Shown here: piece after piece, positions 34,681 to 46,674 of the stretch
How the letters are laid out: each line of letters starts with the position of its first letter
How positions within the stretch are numbered: the first letter of the stretch is position 1
Assembly (NCBI GenBank): GCA_025917655.1
Contig: CP084612.1
Coordinates: forward strand, 1,426,001-1,490,000
Direction: 5' to 3'
Length of the DNA: 64,000 nt
Source: Chlorella sorokiniana
Taxonomy: Eukaryota; Chlorophyta; Trebouxiophyceae; Chlorellales; Chlorellaceae
Notes under the pieces: generated by a model
Databases searched by the model: none
The model's input: only the letters and a program-made list of their open reading frames with translations
What the model was told of the DNA's origin: nothing
Program-made: the position numbers and the translations under genes

Positions 34681-37600
34681 ATGGCCGCCCAGCCACGGGA
34701 GGCACGCTACTCCCTGGGGAGTGGCACCGCCTCCCGCTCGCCAACCAAGACTGGCGGCCTGGCGGCGCGTAGGCTCAGCACGCTGGACACAGCGACCTCT
34801 AGCAGCCGGCGGCCGTCAACTGCCATGGCCGACCGACCAGAAGGTGGGAACAGCGTTCAGGAGCAGGACGAATGTCCTGGCGGACGGGCAGCCTCCGGTT
34901 CATGCAGCCCCAGCGAGCGGCTCAGCTTGCGGGAGCAGCTCACTCGCATCACACGCTGTGCATGCCGCCATCCCACGCAGAGCGGGTCAAGGTGTTTGTG
35001 CGCATCCGGCCCACCAAAGCGGAGGGCGAGACGCCGGGGGCGCTGCGGCAGAAACCCGACGGCAAGGGCCTGGTCATCCACCGAGAGTGAGCGGCGGCGG
35101 CGGCGGCCGCAGCACCCCCTGCTTCACCCCAGGCGTGCGGGCCGCCTGCATCCGGCTCGAATCGATCCCGTGCCTCCCTGTGTGTCCCATTTCCAGGCAC
35201 GGCAGCATCCCCTCCTCTGAGTTCGAGTTTGACCGGGTGCTGGGCCCCGATGCCAGCCAGAGCGATGTGTACCACGCCGCCGTGAAGCCCATCGTCGAGG
35301 ACGTGCTCAATGGGTGGGCCCCGCTGCCCCCAGCCGCAGTCCCGCTGCGTGCAGCCGCGCCTGCTGCTCCTTAACGCCTGGCGCTCAGCGCGGCCTGCCT
35401 GCCTGGCATAGCTGGTGCCTGCTGTGGCGCACCGCGCCTCCTCATCTCCCCACACGGCACCCCAAGCTCACCGCACCCCTGCCTCTCGCCCCCTCCCGCC
35501 GCAACGAGCGCAGCTACAACGGCACGCTGATGGCGTACGGCCAGACGGGGGCGGGCAAGACCTACTCCCTGTCCAGCATTGCCGCCGACGCGATCGGCAT
35601 GATCCCGCGTGCCGCCGCCGAGATCTTTGCCCACGTGGAGCAGGACGCGGGCCACGAGTACACCGTCTACATGTCGTACGTGCAGCTGTACATGGAGCTG
35701 ATCCAGGTGGGGGTGCGGCGCTGGCAGGGAGGTTGCTGCGCTGGCAGGGAGGCTAGAGAGGAGGTGTGCTGGCGGGGCAGTGGGAGGAACGCCCGGGCAG
35801 CGGAAGCTGGCTGGCGGTTGCTTTCCGTGGGCCGCTGCTCGAGAGCGGGCTGCTGGCAGGAGGCCGCGCCTCTGCGCCGGCTGAATGCCTCTCCGTGCCT
35901 GCTTCCTGCAGGACCTGCTGCGCCCGAGAGCGAGAACCTGGCGATCCGGGAGAACGAGGGCGGCGTGTTTGTGGGGGCGTGCACCAGCAGGAGGTGCAGA
36001 ACATCACGCAGTGCCTGCACCTGCTGCACCTGGGCGACCGCAACCGCACCACCGCCTTCACCGCCCTCAACGCCCACTCCTCTCGTTCCCACGCCGTCGT
36101 CATGCTCACTGTCATCAAGCGGCGCTCGGTGGCGGGCACAGGCGAGGCCGAGATCCAGCGCGTCAAGGTGGGCGGTGGGGGCGGCGCATCGGGCGCGGTC
36201 TGCCGCTCCCACCGCACTGCCGCCACCAGCTCAACTTACCGACCAGCATCCCTGCATCCCCTCCCCCGACAACCTCTCCCCCACACACACACCCCACACA
36301 CACCGTCCAGGTGGGCAAGCTGTTCCTGGTGGACCTTGCGGGCAGCGAGCGGCTGAAGAAGTCCAAGTCTACTGGCCTGCGCGCCAACGAGGCCAAGTCC
36401 ATCAACCTCTCCCTCACCACCCTGGGCATGTGCATCAACGCGCGCGCCGACCCCGCCGCCACCCACGTCCCCTTCCGGGACTCCAAGCTCACCCGCCTGC
36501 TGCAGGTGGGGGAGTCTCCTGCCGGCATGAGGGTGTGAGCGGTCTTAAAAGGCCAGGAAGCGGAAAGAAGTGGGGCCTGGGGGGCAGCGTTTCGCGGTGT
36601 GGGTAAGCGGGCACGTGCTGGAGTGCACAGGAGGTCTTTGCGCAGCCGAGCAGCAGATGCCCCCATCTTCTGTGTCCTTGAAACTCGATCGCTCATCTGC
36701 TGTGTCTCTCATCACTGCCATGCCAGGACTCGCTCGGCGGCAACGCCAAGACGTCGCTGCTGGTGGCGGCGTGCGATGCGTCGGAGCACGTGGACGAGAC
36801 GCTGCAGAGCCTGCAGTTTGGGCTGCGCGCCATGAGCGTGCGCACACAGGTGAGGCTGCCGCTGGGGCCTCAGACGCTGGGCCGGCAGGGCGGCTGGAGG
36901 GTCTGCCCAGCGGCTCTTGCGTGTGCCGCGGCGCGAAGTGCCTGCTCCTCTCCTCATGCTGTGCTAACCAGCCATGCCGAGGCAGTACGCCACGCCAACA
37001 GATCCCTTCCTCTTCCCAACCACGTCCTCACTCTGCCTCTGCCTCTCGCCCTCACCCCTCCCCCGGCTCCCGGCTGCTCCTCAGGCCGTGGTGAATGAGC
37101 GGGTGGACTACTGCACGCTGCACGCTGAGATGATGGCTGCCCTGGAGACCAAGGACCGCAAGTCGAGCCTGCTGGAGGCCAGCCTGCTGGAGAAGGACGC
37201 GCAGCTGGAGGCGGTGCAGGCGCGCCTGGCGGTGAGCGGCGGCGCACAGGGCTGGGGGTTGGCAGGGCTGGGGAGGAGGGGGCGCGCCTGGCGGTTCGCC
37301 TGTCCGCAAGCGCGCGGAGAGGAAGCGGGAGGGTGCATCAGGCGCAAGCCCTGCTACACTGCAGTGCGCACCGTCCGGAACCATTTTGGCTTCGTGACGG
37401 CTTCCGCGCCGGCACCCATGCGCTGCACGCCGTCCTGCCCCTGCAGCAAGAGCAGCAGGAGGCGGCACAGCGGCTGGAGGAGCTGCGGCGGGAGCGGCAG
37501 GCGCTGGAGGCTGAGCGGCGGCGCATGCTGGACGAGCAGGCGGCGCAGCTGGCGGCGGAGCAGCAGCACAAGGCGGACCTTCTGCGGCAGCTGGAGGCCA

Positions 37601-40125
37601 GCAGCGCGGAGGCGCAGGGCCTGGCAGCCGCGCACGAGCAGCAGCGAGCGGCGCTGCAGCAGCAGGTGGAGCAGCAGGCGGCGCAGCTCGCGGAGGCGGC
37701 GGCGGCAGCGTCGGCCGCCGCTGAGGCTCACGCCGCGGAGCTGGCGGCAGAGCGTCAAGCCCACGCAGCGCAGCTGGAGGCCACGCGGGCGGAGGCGGCC
37801 GCTGAGCTGGCTGCCGCCACGGGCAAGCTGCAGGGGAGGCTGCAGCTGCGGCTGCGGCAGCGGCCGAGCAGCTGGCGGCGACGCAGGCGGAGCTGGGCGG
37901 CGCGGCGGCTGCTGCTGGGCTCCCGCGAGGAGGCGCGCATCCTCAGCGAGCACCAGGAGCAGCAGCTGAGGGAGCTGGAGGTGGGCGGCAGCAGGGGTGG
38001 TGGCGGTGTGTGTGGGCTGGTGTGTGTGTGCTGTGTGCTGGGGGGGGTGGCGGTCGGGCTAGGTTGAGATTTGAGAGATGGGTTGGGGAGTGCATGATGC
38101 ATGAGGCCGCAAACAAGCATGCTGGTCACACTTTCCGTGGCCGCATCGCATCCGTTTGATGCGCGTCCTGTCGTTTGTGTGTCCTGCAGGAGGAGTGGCA
38201 GGGAAGGCTGGCCGAGGCGCAGAAGGCCGGAGAGCGGCAGGTCGCGGCGGTGCAGGCGACGGTGGCGGCGCGGGACGGCACCATCGCGCAGCTGCAGGCT
38301 GACCTGGCGGCACGGGACGACAGCATCGCGCAGCTGGAGGAGGCGGTGGCGGCGCTGGAGGGCGGCAAGGCTGAGCTGGCGCGCCAGCTGGCGGCCGCCC
38401 ACGCGCAGCTGGAGGCCGCGGGGCGCCTGCGCCTGCAGCTGGAGCGGGCTCTGGCTGAGGAGCGGCGAGCAGTGGGGCGCTGCAGGCACAGGTGGGGGCG
38501 CTGCGGGCGGCAGCCAGCTGGTTGTTGGCCGCGATGCAACCCCAAGCACGGCAGCGGTGCTGTGCTGTGCTGGCGCTGACGGGGCGAGCCTACGGCGGCA
38601 TCACGCTCCGCTTGCTGCCATTCTCGCCACGCTCCCCTCTGCATTCCCACCTTCCTCCCGGCTTCTCCGGCGTCCCCGCAGGTGGAGGGGTATGAGCGGT
38701 CCCGCATGGCCCTGGCCAAGTCGTTCTTCGAGAACAAGCGCTCCAGCGACGCCGCCAAGGTCATCCAGCGGCACTGGCGCGAGCACCGCCTGCGCCGCAT
38801 GCGCCGCCAGCAGACGGAGGGGTACCAGGTGCGTGTGTGAGGGGGTGAGAGGTGGGGCCCATTTGCTGGCGACGGGGGTGGGAGGGGTACCAGGTGTGTG
38901 CGTGTGTGTGTGCGGATGTGTGTGGGGGTTGGGAGGGGATGCATGGGGTGGGATGGGGCGGCTGCAAGGGTGCACGGGTGCTGGCTGGCATGCAGCCGAA
39001 GATCCGGGCTCTGCTGCCTGCCAAGCGCGCGCCAACAGCCGCCTCCACCTGCCCCGCCTGCTCCGCCTCCCACCCTCCCCTCCCCCACCCACCCCCCAAC
39101 CCCAGGCCCTGACCAACGCCAAGGCCATGCTTGGCACGCTGGCGCAGCAGCACGCCGACCTGGATGCGCGGCGCCGCGCCAACCTGGCCTTCTCGGGCCA
39201 GACGCTGGTGGGCGACAACCTGGATGTGCTGCAGGACGCGGTGGAGTCGATCGTGGCGGCATTCCTGCTGCCCCGCGGGTGGGTGGCTGGCTGGCTGTGG
39301 GGTGGGGACGGCGGTGGGTGGGTGGATGGATGGATGTGGGTTGTGCACGTGTGTGGGCATGGGTGCATGTTGTGCGGGCGCGCGCGAAAGCCATGGGCTG
39401 GTGAGTTGCGCCTGGGTGGCGACTGTCCTTGGCAGCGACTGAGGACGGGCGTTGAGGCCTGGGCCTGCATCAGCCAGGGATGGCAGGGTTCTGCTTTCCC
39501 AAGTCGACGCGTGCCGTGCCTCCCCCCCCCCGCGCCCCACCCGCAGGACCTGCGCTCGCTGCAGCGCTACCAGCAGAAGGTGTCCGGCTTTGCAGCGGCG
39601 CCGGCGCGGCAGAGCATGGCGTATGCGCCCGGCGCGCCCGGCGCCCTCTCCCGCGCCTCCACCGCCAGTGACCTCATCAAGGCGTCGCTGCAGCCCATGG
39701 GCGACTCGCTGCCGAGCTCAGCGCGCAGCACGCCTCGCGACTGGGGGGGCGGCGACGGCGGCGGCGGCGCCGCGTCGCATGCTGCGGCGGCCGCCGCGTA
39801 CCTGCAGCAGCAGCAGCAGCAGCAGCAGCAGTATGGCGGGCAGGCGCCCTGTCGCGGGCAGCCAGTGGGGTGGGGCTGCATGGCGGCGGCGGCGCGGCGG
39901 CGGGATACTCGCACCAGGGGCAGCTGCTAGGGAGGGAGGGCAGCCTGCGGGGGGCTGGCCAACCTTGGAGCCAAGGTTCTGGCGGGGGTGGGGTCCCCCA
40001 TGGACCGCCTGCGCCGCCTCTCCTCCGGCCAGTACCAGCAGCAGCAGCTGGCGCAGCAGCTGCAGCACCAGCAGGCGGCGGCGCCGCCGCAGATGCCGCT
40101 GCAGCAGGCGCGCCAGTTTCGCTGA
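34681..40125 (+). CDS. Kinesin with N-terminal motor, long coiled coil, IQ motif and Gln-rich tail, 13 exons
   Basis: Microtubule motor. ATG at 34681 ([20 protein letters not shown]). Exons: 34681-34843, 34981-35086, 35197-35313, 35514-35706, 35912-36167, 36311-36505, 36727-36849, 37085-37231, 37447-37980, 38190-38491, 38682-38828, 39106-39282, 39547-40125. Motor motifs: [10 protein letters not shown]-loop [10 protein letters not shown]; switch [11 protein letters not shown]; switch [12 protein letters not shown]; and the neck-proximal [17 protein letters not shown]. The motor resembles the plant ungrouped/ARK (KIN-UA) type ([13 protein letters not shown]). Then come about 400 residues of Ala/Glu/Gln heptads, an IQ motif ([19 protein letters not shown]), a helical segment, and a low-complexity tail with poly-Gln at 39806-39832. 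I see no ARM repeats, unlike plant ARK kinesins. Frame breaks: 35923-35925, 35981-35990, 37833-37836, 38474-38477 and several in the tail. Confidence 0.9.
39806..39832 (+). repeat. CAG trinucleotide run (poly-Gln in kinesin tail)
   Basis: Nine consecutive CAG codons in the last kinesin exon, followed by a second, interrupted Gln-rich stretch near 40035-40075. Probably length-variable between strains. Confidence 0.8.
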
Positions 40126-40375
40126 GCCTGGCCCGCGCGGCGCTGTGCCACCCCTGGTGATCGGCGTGCAGCCTGCCTGTATTGCCTTGTAGTGCGGCTG
40201 CAGTATGTTTTGCGGTTGCTGGCCCTGCCCTCTGCCGCCCTCCAAAGCCAACTGGGATCTGCCTGCCCTGTTTGAGCGACACCTCCCAAGCACCCACTCC
40301 TGCTCTGCCGCTGGCCAGCCCTGCTTGCCACTGTAGCTTTCCACGCGTTGTTGACCAACTGACTGACCCTGCCAC

Positions 40376-40380
40376 TGTAA
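40376..40380 (+). terminator. Putative polyadenylation signal TGTAA (kinesin)
   Basis: TGTAA about 250 bp after the kinesin stop codon. Confidence 0.4.
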
Positions 40381-40388
40381 GCCGAGCG

Positions 40389-40393
40389 TTACA
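40389..40393 (-). terminator. Putative polyadenylation signal TGTAA (uL4 gene)
   Basis: TTACA on the plus strand, i.e. TGTAA on the minus strand, about 180 bp beyond the uL4 stop. Confidence 0.4.
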
Positions 40394-40571
40394 AGCGTGT
40401 CGGTGGGGAGGGGAGCGGAAGAGCGGCAGAGGGAACGAAAGGAAGGATTGCCGGGTGTGCCTGCGAGGGGGCAGGCCTGGTGCTGCCACCAGGCCGACTC
40501 AAGGCCCTTGGCCGCTGGCAGGCCCTGCTGGCTGGCAGGCCTGGCTGGCTGCACACGGCTGGGGTGCGGGC

Positions 40572-42229
40572 TCACTGCTCGCCGCCGAACCACTCGTTCA
40601 GGTAGGCGAGGGCAGACTGCTCCACCACGATGCGGTCGGCGTTGAGCACGTCGTACACCTGCGGTACGGCGGTACGAGGGCAGGAGGCACTCGGTGACCA
40701 CCTTGCAGCACGTTCTGGCGCCCATCCGCCCCTCCTGTGCAGCACGCCACTCCTGGTGGGCAGCGCCCGGCGCGAGCCTGTTGTGCGCACGCAGCACGCA
40801 GCAAGCGGCGGCGGTGACGGCGCACCTGCACTGCGTTGGCGGTGTTGATGGCCAGGGTGGGCACGTTGCGGCCCGACAGGTACACCGTCTCGTTGGCCTC
40901 GTTCACAATCAGCAGCACCTTCTCGCCCTGCTCGGGGATAGAGGGGCGCGGTGCGGGCGGAGGTGAGGGGAGGCGGGGCCAGGTGGTTTGATGCAGCAGC
41001 AACACCGCGATACTGCTCGACGTTGTTAGGTGAGGCTTGCGGCCGCCCCGTGCGAGCCGCGAGACGGAACCAGTCCGACCGATGGCCGGCAGGGGCGGGC
41101 AGGACAGGGCGCCAGCGGGCGGCGCCGCACCTCCTCGATGCCCATGGCTGCCAGGCTGGCGACCAGGCCCTTGGTGGACACGCCGGTCAGCCCCTCGAAG
41201 CTCTCCACCACCAGCATGTCGGACGCGGCGCTCTGCAGCGCGGTGGCGCACGCCAGCTTGCGCTCCTTCTTGTTCATGCTGATGGACCAGTCACGGGGCT
41301 GCGGAGGGGGCATCACACAAACAGCACGATCGATGGAGCGGTGGGATGCATGTCTGACGGGCACCGCAGTGAGAGCAACGGATGTGCGAGCAATCCCAGG
41401 CACGAGCTGCCTGGCTTATCGCTGCTTGCAGGCTAAGAAAGGCCAAGGCCGGTGAGGGTGCTCAGCTGCCTGGCTGCCTGCAGGTGGTGCGGCATAGCCA
41501 AGGCGGAAATGCGTACGACAGCCCCGCCAGCCGGCTGTCTGCTGATTCTTGGAGCAATGAACGCCTCGCCTGCAGCCGGGCTGCAGCCGCAGCCTCACCT
41601 TGGGGCCGAAGGAGATGCCGCCGCCGGGCATGAGCGGCGACCGCTTGCTGCCGCGCCGCGCATTGCCCGTGCCTTTCTGCTTGTAGGGCTTCTTGCCGCC
41701 GCCGCGCACCTCCGAGCGGGTCAGGGTGCTTGCAGTGCCCTGCAGGGTGTGGGCTGCCAGCAGGGTGAGGTGCAGACAGGCAGCACGCACACGCAGCGGC
41801 CAAGCCGTGCCAGTGCCGGCGTCGGGGACGGCAGTGAGCCGACGGCGCCCATCCTGCCACGCATTGCCGCTTCCCGCGCGCTGAAAGCTCTGTGTTGGCT
41901 GTCCCCTCCCTTCCCTGCCCTCTGCAAGTTGCGCAGGCGGCCGCTCAGCCGTGCTGCATGGCCCGCAGCCGCACCTGGCGAGCGTTCTGCCGCACGGTGA
42001 CCAGGTAGCGGTGCACCAGACCGTTTGCCGTGTCAGACTCAGCCACCCGCAGGGCAATGGAGGCGTTGCCAGCGCTGCTGCCGTCGAGCTTCTTCACGTC
42101 CAGCTCCACGGGCGCCGCCATCGTGGCTGCCCGCACCATAAAAGCGGGGCGGGCGCTGCTGCTGCGGATTGCTGCCCGGAAGGGCGCCGCGCTGCCCATG
42201 GCAGCCTTCTGCGTGGCGAGGGCCTGCAT
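40572..42229 (-). CDS. RPL4: Plastid 50S ribosomal protein uL4 (L4), nuclear-encoded, 5 exons
   Basis: Structural protein of the bacterial-type large ribosomal subunit in the chloroplast; its extended loop lines the exit tunnel. ATG at 42229-42227. Exons 41975-42229, 41599-41739, 41131-41298, 40826-40927, 40572-40658; exactly 250 residues with every intron in phase 0 and no frame break. The first about 35 residues ([20 protein letters not shown], Arg/Ser/Ala-rich, no acidic residues) look like a chloroplast transit peptide. The tunnel-loop segment is intact: [20 protein letters not shown] followed by [15 protein letters not shown]. The globular part follows ([55 protein letters not shown]). 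The GGG-KP-KQKGTG-AR-GS signature is diagnostic of bacterial/plastid L4, so a cytosolic L4 is excluded. Confidence 0.95.
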
Positions 42230-42543
42230 GGTGTCGCCTCTGCCACAAAATCGACACTTGCGACCTGAACCAAGCTTCAACTGCGATTCCGGCCTCAATG
42301 CGTGTGTCAAGGAGTGGCCTCACCCTGTACCGCATCTTCCCAAGCCTTGTGTCCTGCTTGAGGAGGGTCTGCTTGATAGTGACCGTGGTAGCGCTCTGCG
42401 CCTCGTCGACGTATCTGAGCATCAATTTATTCGCATTGGCGGCCCGCCCGCTGGAGCCGGCAGGCCTCCTGCCCCATTCAAGGCTGATCGTTCGCGGGGG
42501 ACTAGCCGACCTCGGACTGATCCCAGAACCCGCGTGCAGTACC
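42230..42543. promoter_or_regulatory. Divergent promoter region, uL4 / purple acid phosphatase
   Basis: 314 bp between start codons. An open frame runs through it upstream of the phosphatase ATG, so part may be 5' exon. No named element was recognised. Confidence 0.3.
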
Positions 42544-45500
42544 ATGGGGCCTTTATCAAAGAGCCTCTGGCTATCCGGGCTGCTGTGCCTGTCAGCGCTC
42601 GTCGTCGTGCGGCGCAGCCGCCCTGCCGCACACAACCCTCTGGAGCTGTGGGCCCCCACTGGGGACGTGAGCGTGGCGGTGGGCGGCAACAGCGGCATCA
42701 GCATCCGCTGCAACGTGTCGACGCTGGAGGGCACGCACCAGTGGGTTGAGGTGGCATGGAGCGGCCTCGATGCAGGTCCGCCGCCGGGAGGCGGCGCCCC
42801 GTCTCAAGCAGTCTTTGACGGCTGGTCGTTCAGCTTGCACGCTGCCTCATTGTATGGCCCGACAGTTCCCTGGCATGGATTGCTGGCGCTTCCGGGTTCT
42901 TGGCCGATTTCGCCATGCTTGCCGCCACAGGGGCTCTGGACGACTACATTGCGCTCTTCCCCGCCGGCGCCGACCCCCTGGCCACGGCCCCCATCAAGTA
43001 CCACTGGGCCGCTCGCTGCCCCACCCACATGATGCTGGGTGCCGGCAGCGTCAAGTGAGCGGCGGCAGCAGCCGGTTGTGACGCGTACCCCTCGCCTCGC
43101 TGGTTCATGCTGCGGCGCCCGCCGGTGCTCAACGGCTTCCAAGTGCCGGAGCATGGGCAGCACGTACGGACACTTCCCCTGCCCCTCCCTGCAGGTTCCG
43201 CCTGCTCAACATGCGGCAGCCCCTCCGCTTTGCGCTGGTACGCAACGGTCTGCAGTTCCCACGCATCGTGGCGTGGAGCCAGGTGGTGGCGGTGGCGCGG
43301 CCCAATGCGCCCATGCAGGGCCCTGGCGCTGACGGGGCGGCAGGGGTGAGCGCAAAGCCGCTCGGCACCCTGCTGCACGCCGGCGGCGCACCTGGCTGCA
43401 TCATCGCCGCCGCCGCTGGCTTCAGCGCTGCTCGCTGGGCGGCGAGGCAGGCATCCTCCCGCGCCCCTTCATGCACCATTGCCCTCCTTCCCAGCCCCGC
43501 GCTGACCGTGCCCCGTGATCTTCCCCCCCCGCCCTGCCCCCGCAGCGAGATGATGGTGCAGTGGGTGACGCGGGACCGCGGCTCCCCCGGGGTGCGCTGG
43601 GGCCGCCATCCCGGGCGGTACACCGCCTCGGCGCCCGGCGACAGCGCCACCTACGCCCGTGCCGACATGTGCGGCCCGCCCGCCAACGCGAGCGGCTGGG
43701 CGGAGCCGGGCTGGCTGCACGGCGCCGTCATGGGGGGCTGCAGCCGGGGCAGCGCTACTACTACCGCTACGGCGACTTGTCGGCCGACGACGAGGGCGCG
43801 TGGAGCGGGGAGGAGGCGTTTGTGGCGCCGCCCGCCCCTGGCAGCGACGCGGCCGTCACCCTGCTGGCGGTGGCCGACCTGGGGCAGGCTGAGGTGGACG
43901 GGTCCATGGAAGCCAGCGAGATGCTGCCCAGCCTGGCCACCACCGCGCGCCTGGCGGCCGAGGTGGAGGCGGGGGCGCAGCTGCTGGTGCACAACGGCGA
44001 CATCTCCTGTGAGCCTTGCCGCTCTCACCGCCGCTGCCCTGCCCCGCACGCACGCCCCTCCCCCAACTCACTCTGCTGTGCACGCTGCGCACGCTACTCC
44101 TCTGTGCTGCCTTGCCTTCTCGCTGTGTGCGGCTCTCTGGCCACCTGCCAGCCGGGAGGCGTGAGCGCGGCTGCGCTGCCCGCCTGCCGCCCGCGTTGCC
44201 TGCAGATGCGCGCGGTTTCGGCAGCCAGTGGGACGTGTTCTTCGATCAGCTGGGTCCCACCGTCAAGCGCGTGCCGTACATGGTGAGTGTTTTTGTATGG
44301 GGGTGGGTGGGTGGGGGGGGGGGGCTGCCCGCTGCTGGCTCCTGCAGCTGCTGCGCTTGCTGCGGCAGAAGGGTCTGGGGGGCTGGATGCCGCAGGTTGT
44401 TCAAGGTTCACACGCGCCGTGTTAAAGCTGCGGTGCACTGATGTGCTTGACCCTGGATGCTTTGGCCCTCTCCTCGCAGACCACCGTTGGCAACCACGAG
44501 GTGAGAGGGTTCGTACTCAAGCTCTGGTTGTTTTGTAAGCAGGAAGCGCGGCGATGCTGCGCGTTGCTGCCTCGACATAGCCTGCAGGCTGCCGCTGGCT
44601 GGTGCCTGTGCTGCTCGCTCCCAGACCCCCCCCGCCCCACCCAGCTCAGCTCCCTTGATGTGCCTGCCCCTGCAGCGCGACTGGCCCCGCTCGGGGGACC
44701 GCTTCCCTGAGCAGTACGACTCGGGCGGCGAGTGCGGCGTGCCGTACTACCGCCGCACGCGCATGCCCACCCCCAGCGAGGACCGGCCCTGGTATTCGTT
44801 CGACTTCGGCCCCATCCACTTTCTGCAGTTCAGCACGGGTGAGCCGGCCAGCGGCGAGGCGGTAGCACGTTGCCACTGCCTGCCCGTACAGCCGCCTTGC
44901 CTGCGCTGGGCGTCCCACCAGCCTTGCCCGTACCTGACGCTCTCCAGCCGCCGGTCCCCGCCTCCGCCCTCCTTCAGAGCACCTGTTTGAGCCGGGCAGC
45001 GAGCAGTACGCCTTCATCGAGGCTGACCTGGCGGCTGTGAACCGCAGCGTCACGCCCTGGCTAGTGCTGGGCGGGCACCGGCCGGTGAGCCGCACCCGCG
45101 CTGCAGCGTCGCTGCTGGGTCCAAGCTCTGCTCTGCGTCTCTGCCTCCTGCATGCCGCCCTGCAAGCATTGCTCTGAACGCAGTTGGAGTCCTTTGGGTG
45201 TTGGCGCCCCCACGTGATCGTCACGCACCCCTTCCTGCGACCCCCCCCCCCACACACACACACATCCCACCCAGCTCTACATCGACAGCACGTTCTACGG
45301 GCTGCGCCCGACGGCGATCAGTTTGTGGCGCAGCAGCTGCGGGACGCCCTAGAGCCGCTGCTGTACCGCTACCAGGTGCGGGGCGTGAGCAGGTGGCGCA
45401 CCGCGTGGCTGCACATCTCCCCCAGCAGCTGGTCTGGCGTAGCGTTTGAGCATTGTCGGGCTCCTTTCGTGTGGCCCTGCTGTCCCCCTCTGCCACCTCC

Positions 45501-46223
45501 CTGCCCACAGCCTGGTCTGTGCTGCCCCCCAGGTGGATGCCACCTGGACGGGCCACCACCACTCCTACCAGCGCACCTGCCCCGTCTTCCGCGGCCGCTG
45601 CCAGGACGCCGGGGCGGACGGCGCTGCCGGTGGCCCCGTCCACTTGGTCATCGGTGAGTGTGCGGCCCACTTACCTAGCCCTGCCTGGCTGGCTCGTCCG
45701 CCGATCGTATAGCAGCAAGTGACCCCTCCCCCAGACGCTGGCCGCTTGTTGCATCTGCAAGCTTGGCTGCATATGCACGCCAGCGCCTCCCTGTCGGCTG
45801 CTGCTCTGTTCCGTTCATTGCCCTGCTGCCAAGCCGAACTGGTCACATACGTGGGTTTCTCCGCCGCCCCTGCCGTCCTTCTCACCCACCCACCCACCCA
45901 CCCTCCTGCCCGTGAGCGCTGCAGGCCACGCGGGCGCAGGGCTCACCCCCAACATCCACTTCTTCCGCCCCCGCGTCTTCACAAAGGTGCGCCTGCAGCA
46001 CGGCTACATGCGCGTCACCGCCAACGCCACCCACATGCGCCACACCGTGCTTTCCTCCTACGACGGCTCGGTGATGGACGAGTTCCAGCTGGTGAAACCG
46101 CCCGGCTGGCGCTTCCGCCCGCGCCCGCTGCCCCTGGACGGCGGCGAGCAGGCGGGCGGCGGCGCGAGCGGGGCGGCAGCTGGGGTGCGGCTGCCGCACT
46201 CGGGCCAGACGGCAGCGGCTTAA
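42544..46223 (+). CDS. Purple acid phosphatase, plant high-molecular-weight type, 11 exons
   Basis: Dinuclear-metal phosphatase, usually secreted or cell-surface, that releases phosphate from organic esters. ATG at 42544; the N-terminus has a hydrophobic leader (LWLSGLLCLSALVVV). Exons: 42544-42775, 42931-43054, 43195-43345, 43546-44008, 44206-44282, 44480-44500, 44676-44838, 44978-45084, 45275-45375, 45533-45653, 45925-46223. The N-terminal fibronectin-like domain (VEVAWSG, YIALFPAGADP, MMVQWVTRDRGSPGVRWG) precedes the catalytic domain. Metal-ligand motifs: VADLG (Asp), VHNGDISYA (Asp, Tyr), GNHE, VLGGHRP (His) and WTGHHHSYQR (His). The GNHE motif is carried by a 21-nt exon (44480-44500). 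The C-terminal block VRLQHGYMRVTANATH matches plant PAPs. Single-base breaks: 43343-43346, 43732-43737, 45307-45309. Confidence 0.93.
45241..45264 (+). repeat. Poly-C followed by CA microsatellite in PAP intron 8
   Basis: A run of C residues followed by (CA)n just upstream of the intron's acceptor at 45274. It makes the pyrimidine tract of that intron. Confidence 0.7.
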
Positions 46224-46674
46224 TGGCTTGCGGTGGGGCACCCTGCAGCCTCCTGCCTTTTGTCGAGCGCTGTCGCCTCGACAGCATTACTCCTCTGCTG
46301 AATGTTTATTCCAACTAACGGCTGCTTTGTAGCATCGCATGGCTCGCTGCATGTACTTTTATTTTGTTGCGTACACGTCTGCGCCACCATTTTGTTTTGA
46401 TCGCAAGGTTGCCAGCGCTGCGCTGTTGTATTTCCTTTTGTATGTGTATTTTCTCCTGTATGTGGTATTACTCGGCCTGGAAACCAACAGCCTGCATCAT
46501 GAGCTTTGTCAAACTTAAGGAGGGTGGCAAAACAACCTAATTTCTCATCAGCTGTGCCGGGCGGCACAGCGCACCCATTGCACGAGGCTGCGTGCCATGT
46601 ACGGTCGGCCCCGGTTGGATCCATTGTCCTCTGATGTCTTTCGTCTGTCATTAAATCGTTTAGAACCACTGAAA
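46224..46674. other. Intergenic region between two plus-strand genes, 451 bp
   Basis: AT-richer than the flanks. It should hold the phosphatase 3' UTR and the promoter of the tyrosinase gene. No TGTAA was found on the plus strand here, and nothing else was recognised. Confidence 0.35.

Larger units (their letters stand above)
40126..40571. other. Convergent intergenic region, 446 bp
   Basis: Holds the 3' UTRs of the kinesin and uL4 genes. TGTAA elements for the two strands sit close together (40376-40380 plus, 40389-40393 minus), so the mature 3' ends of the two transcripts may overlap. No other feature seen. Confidence 0.45.
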
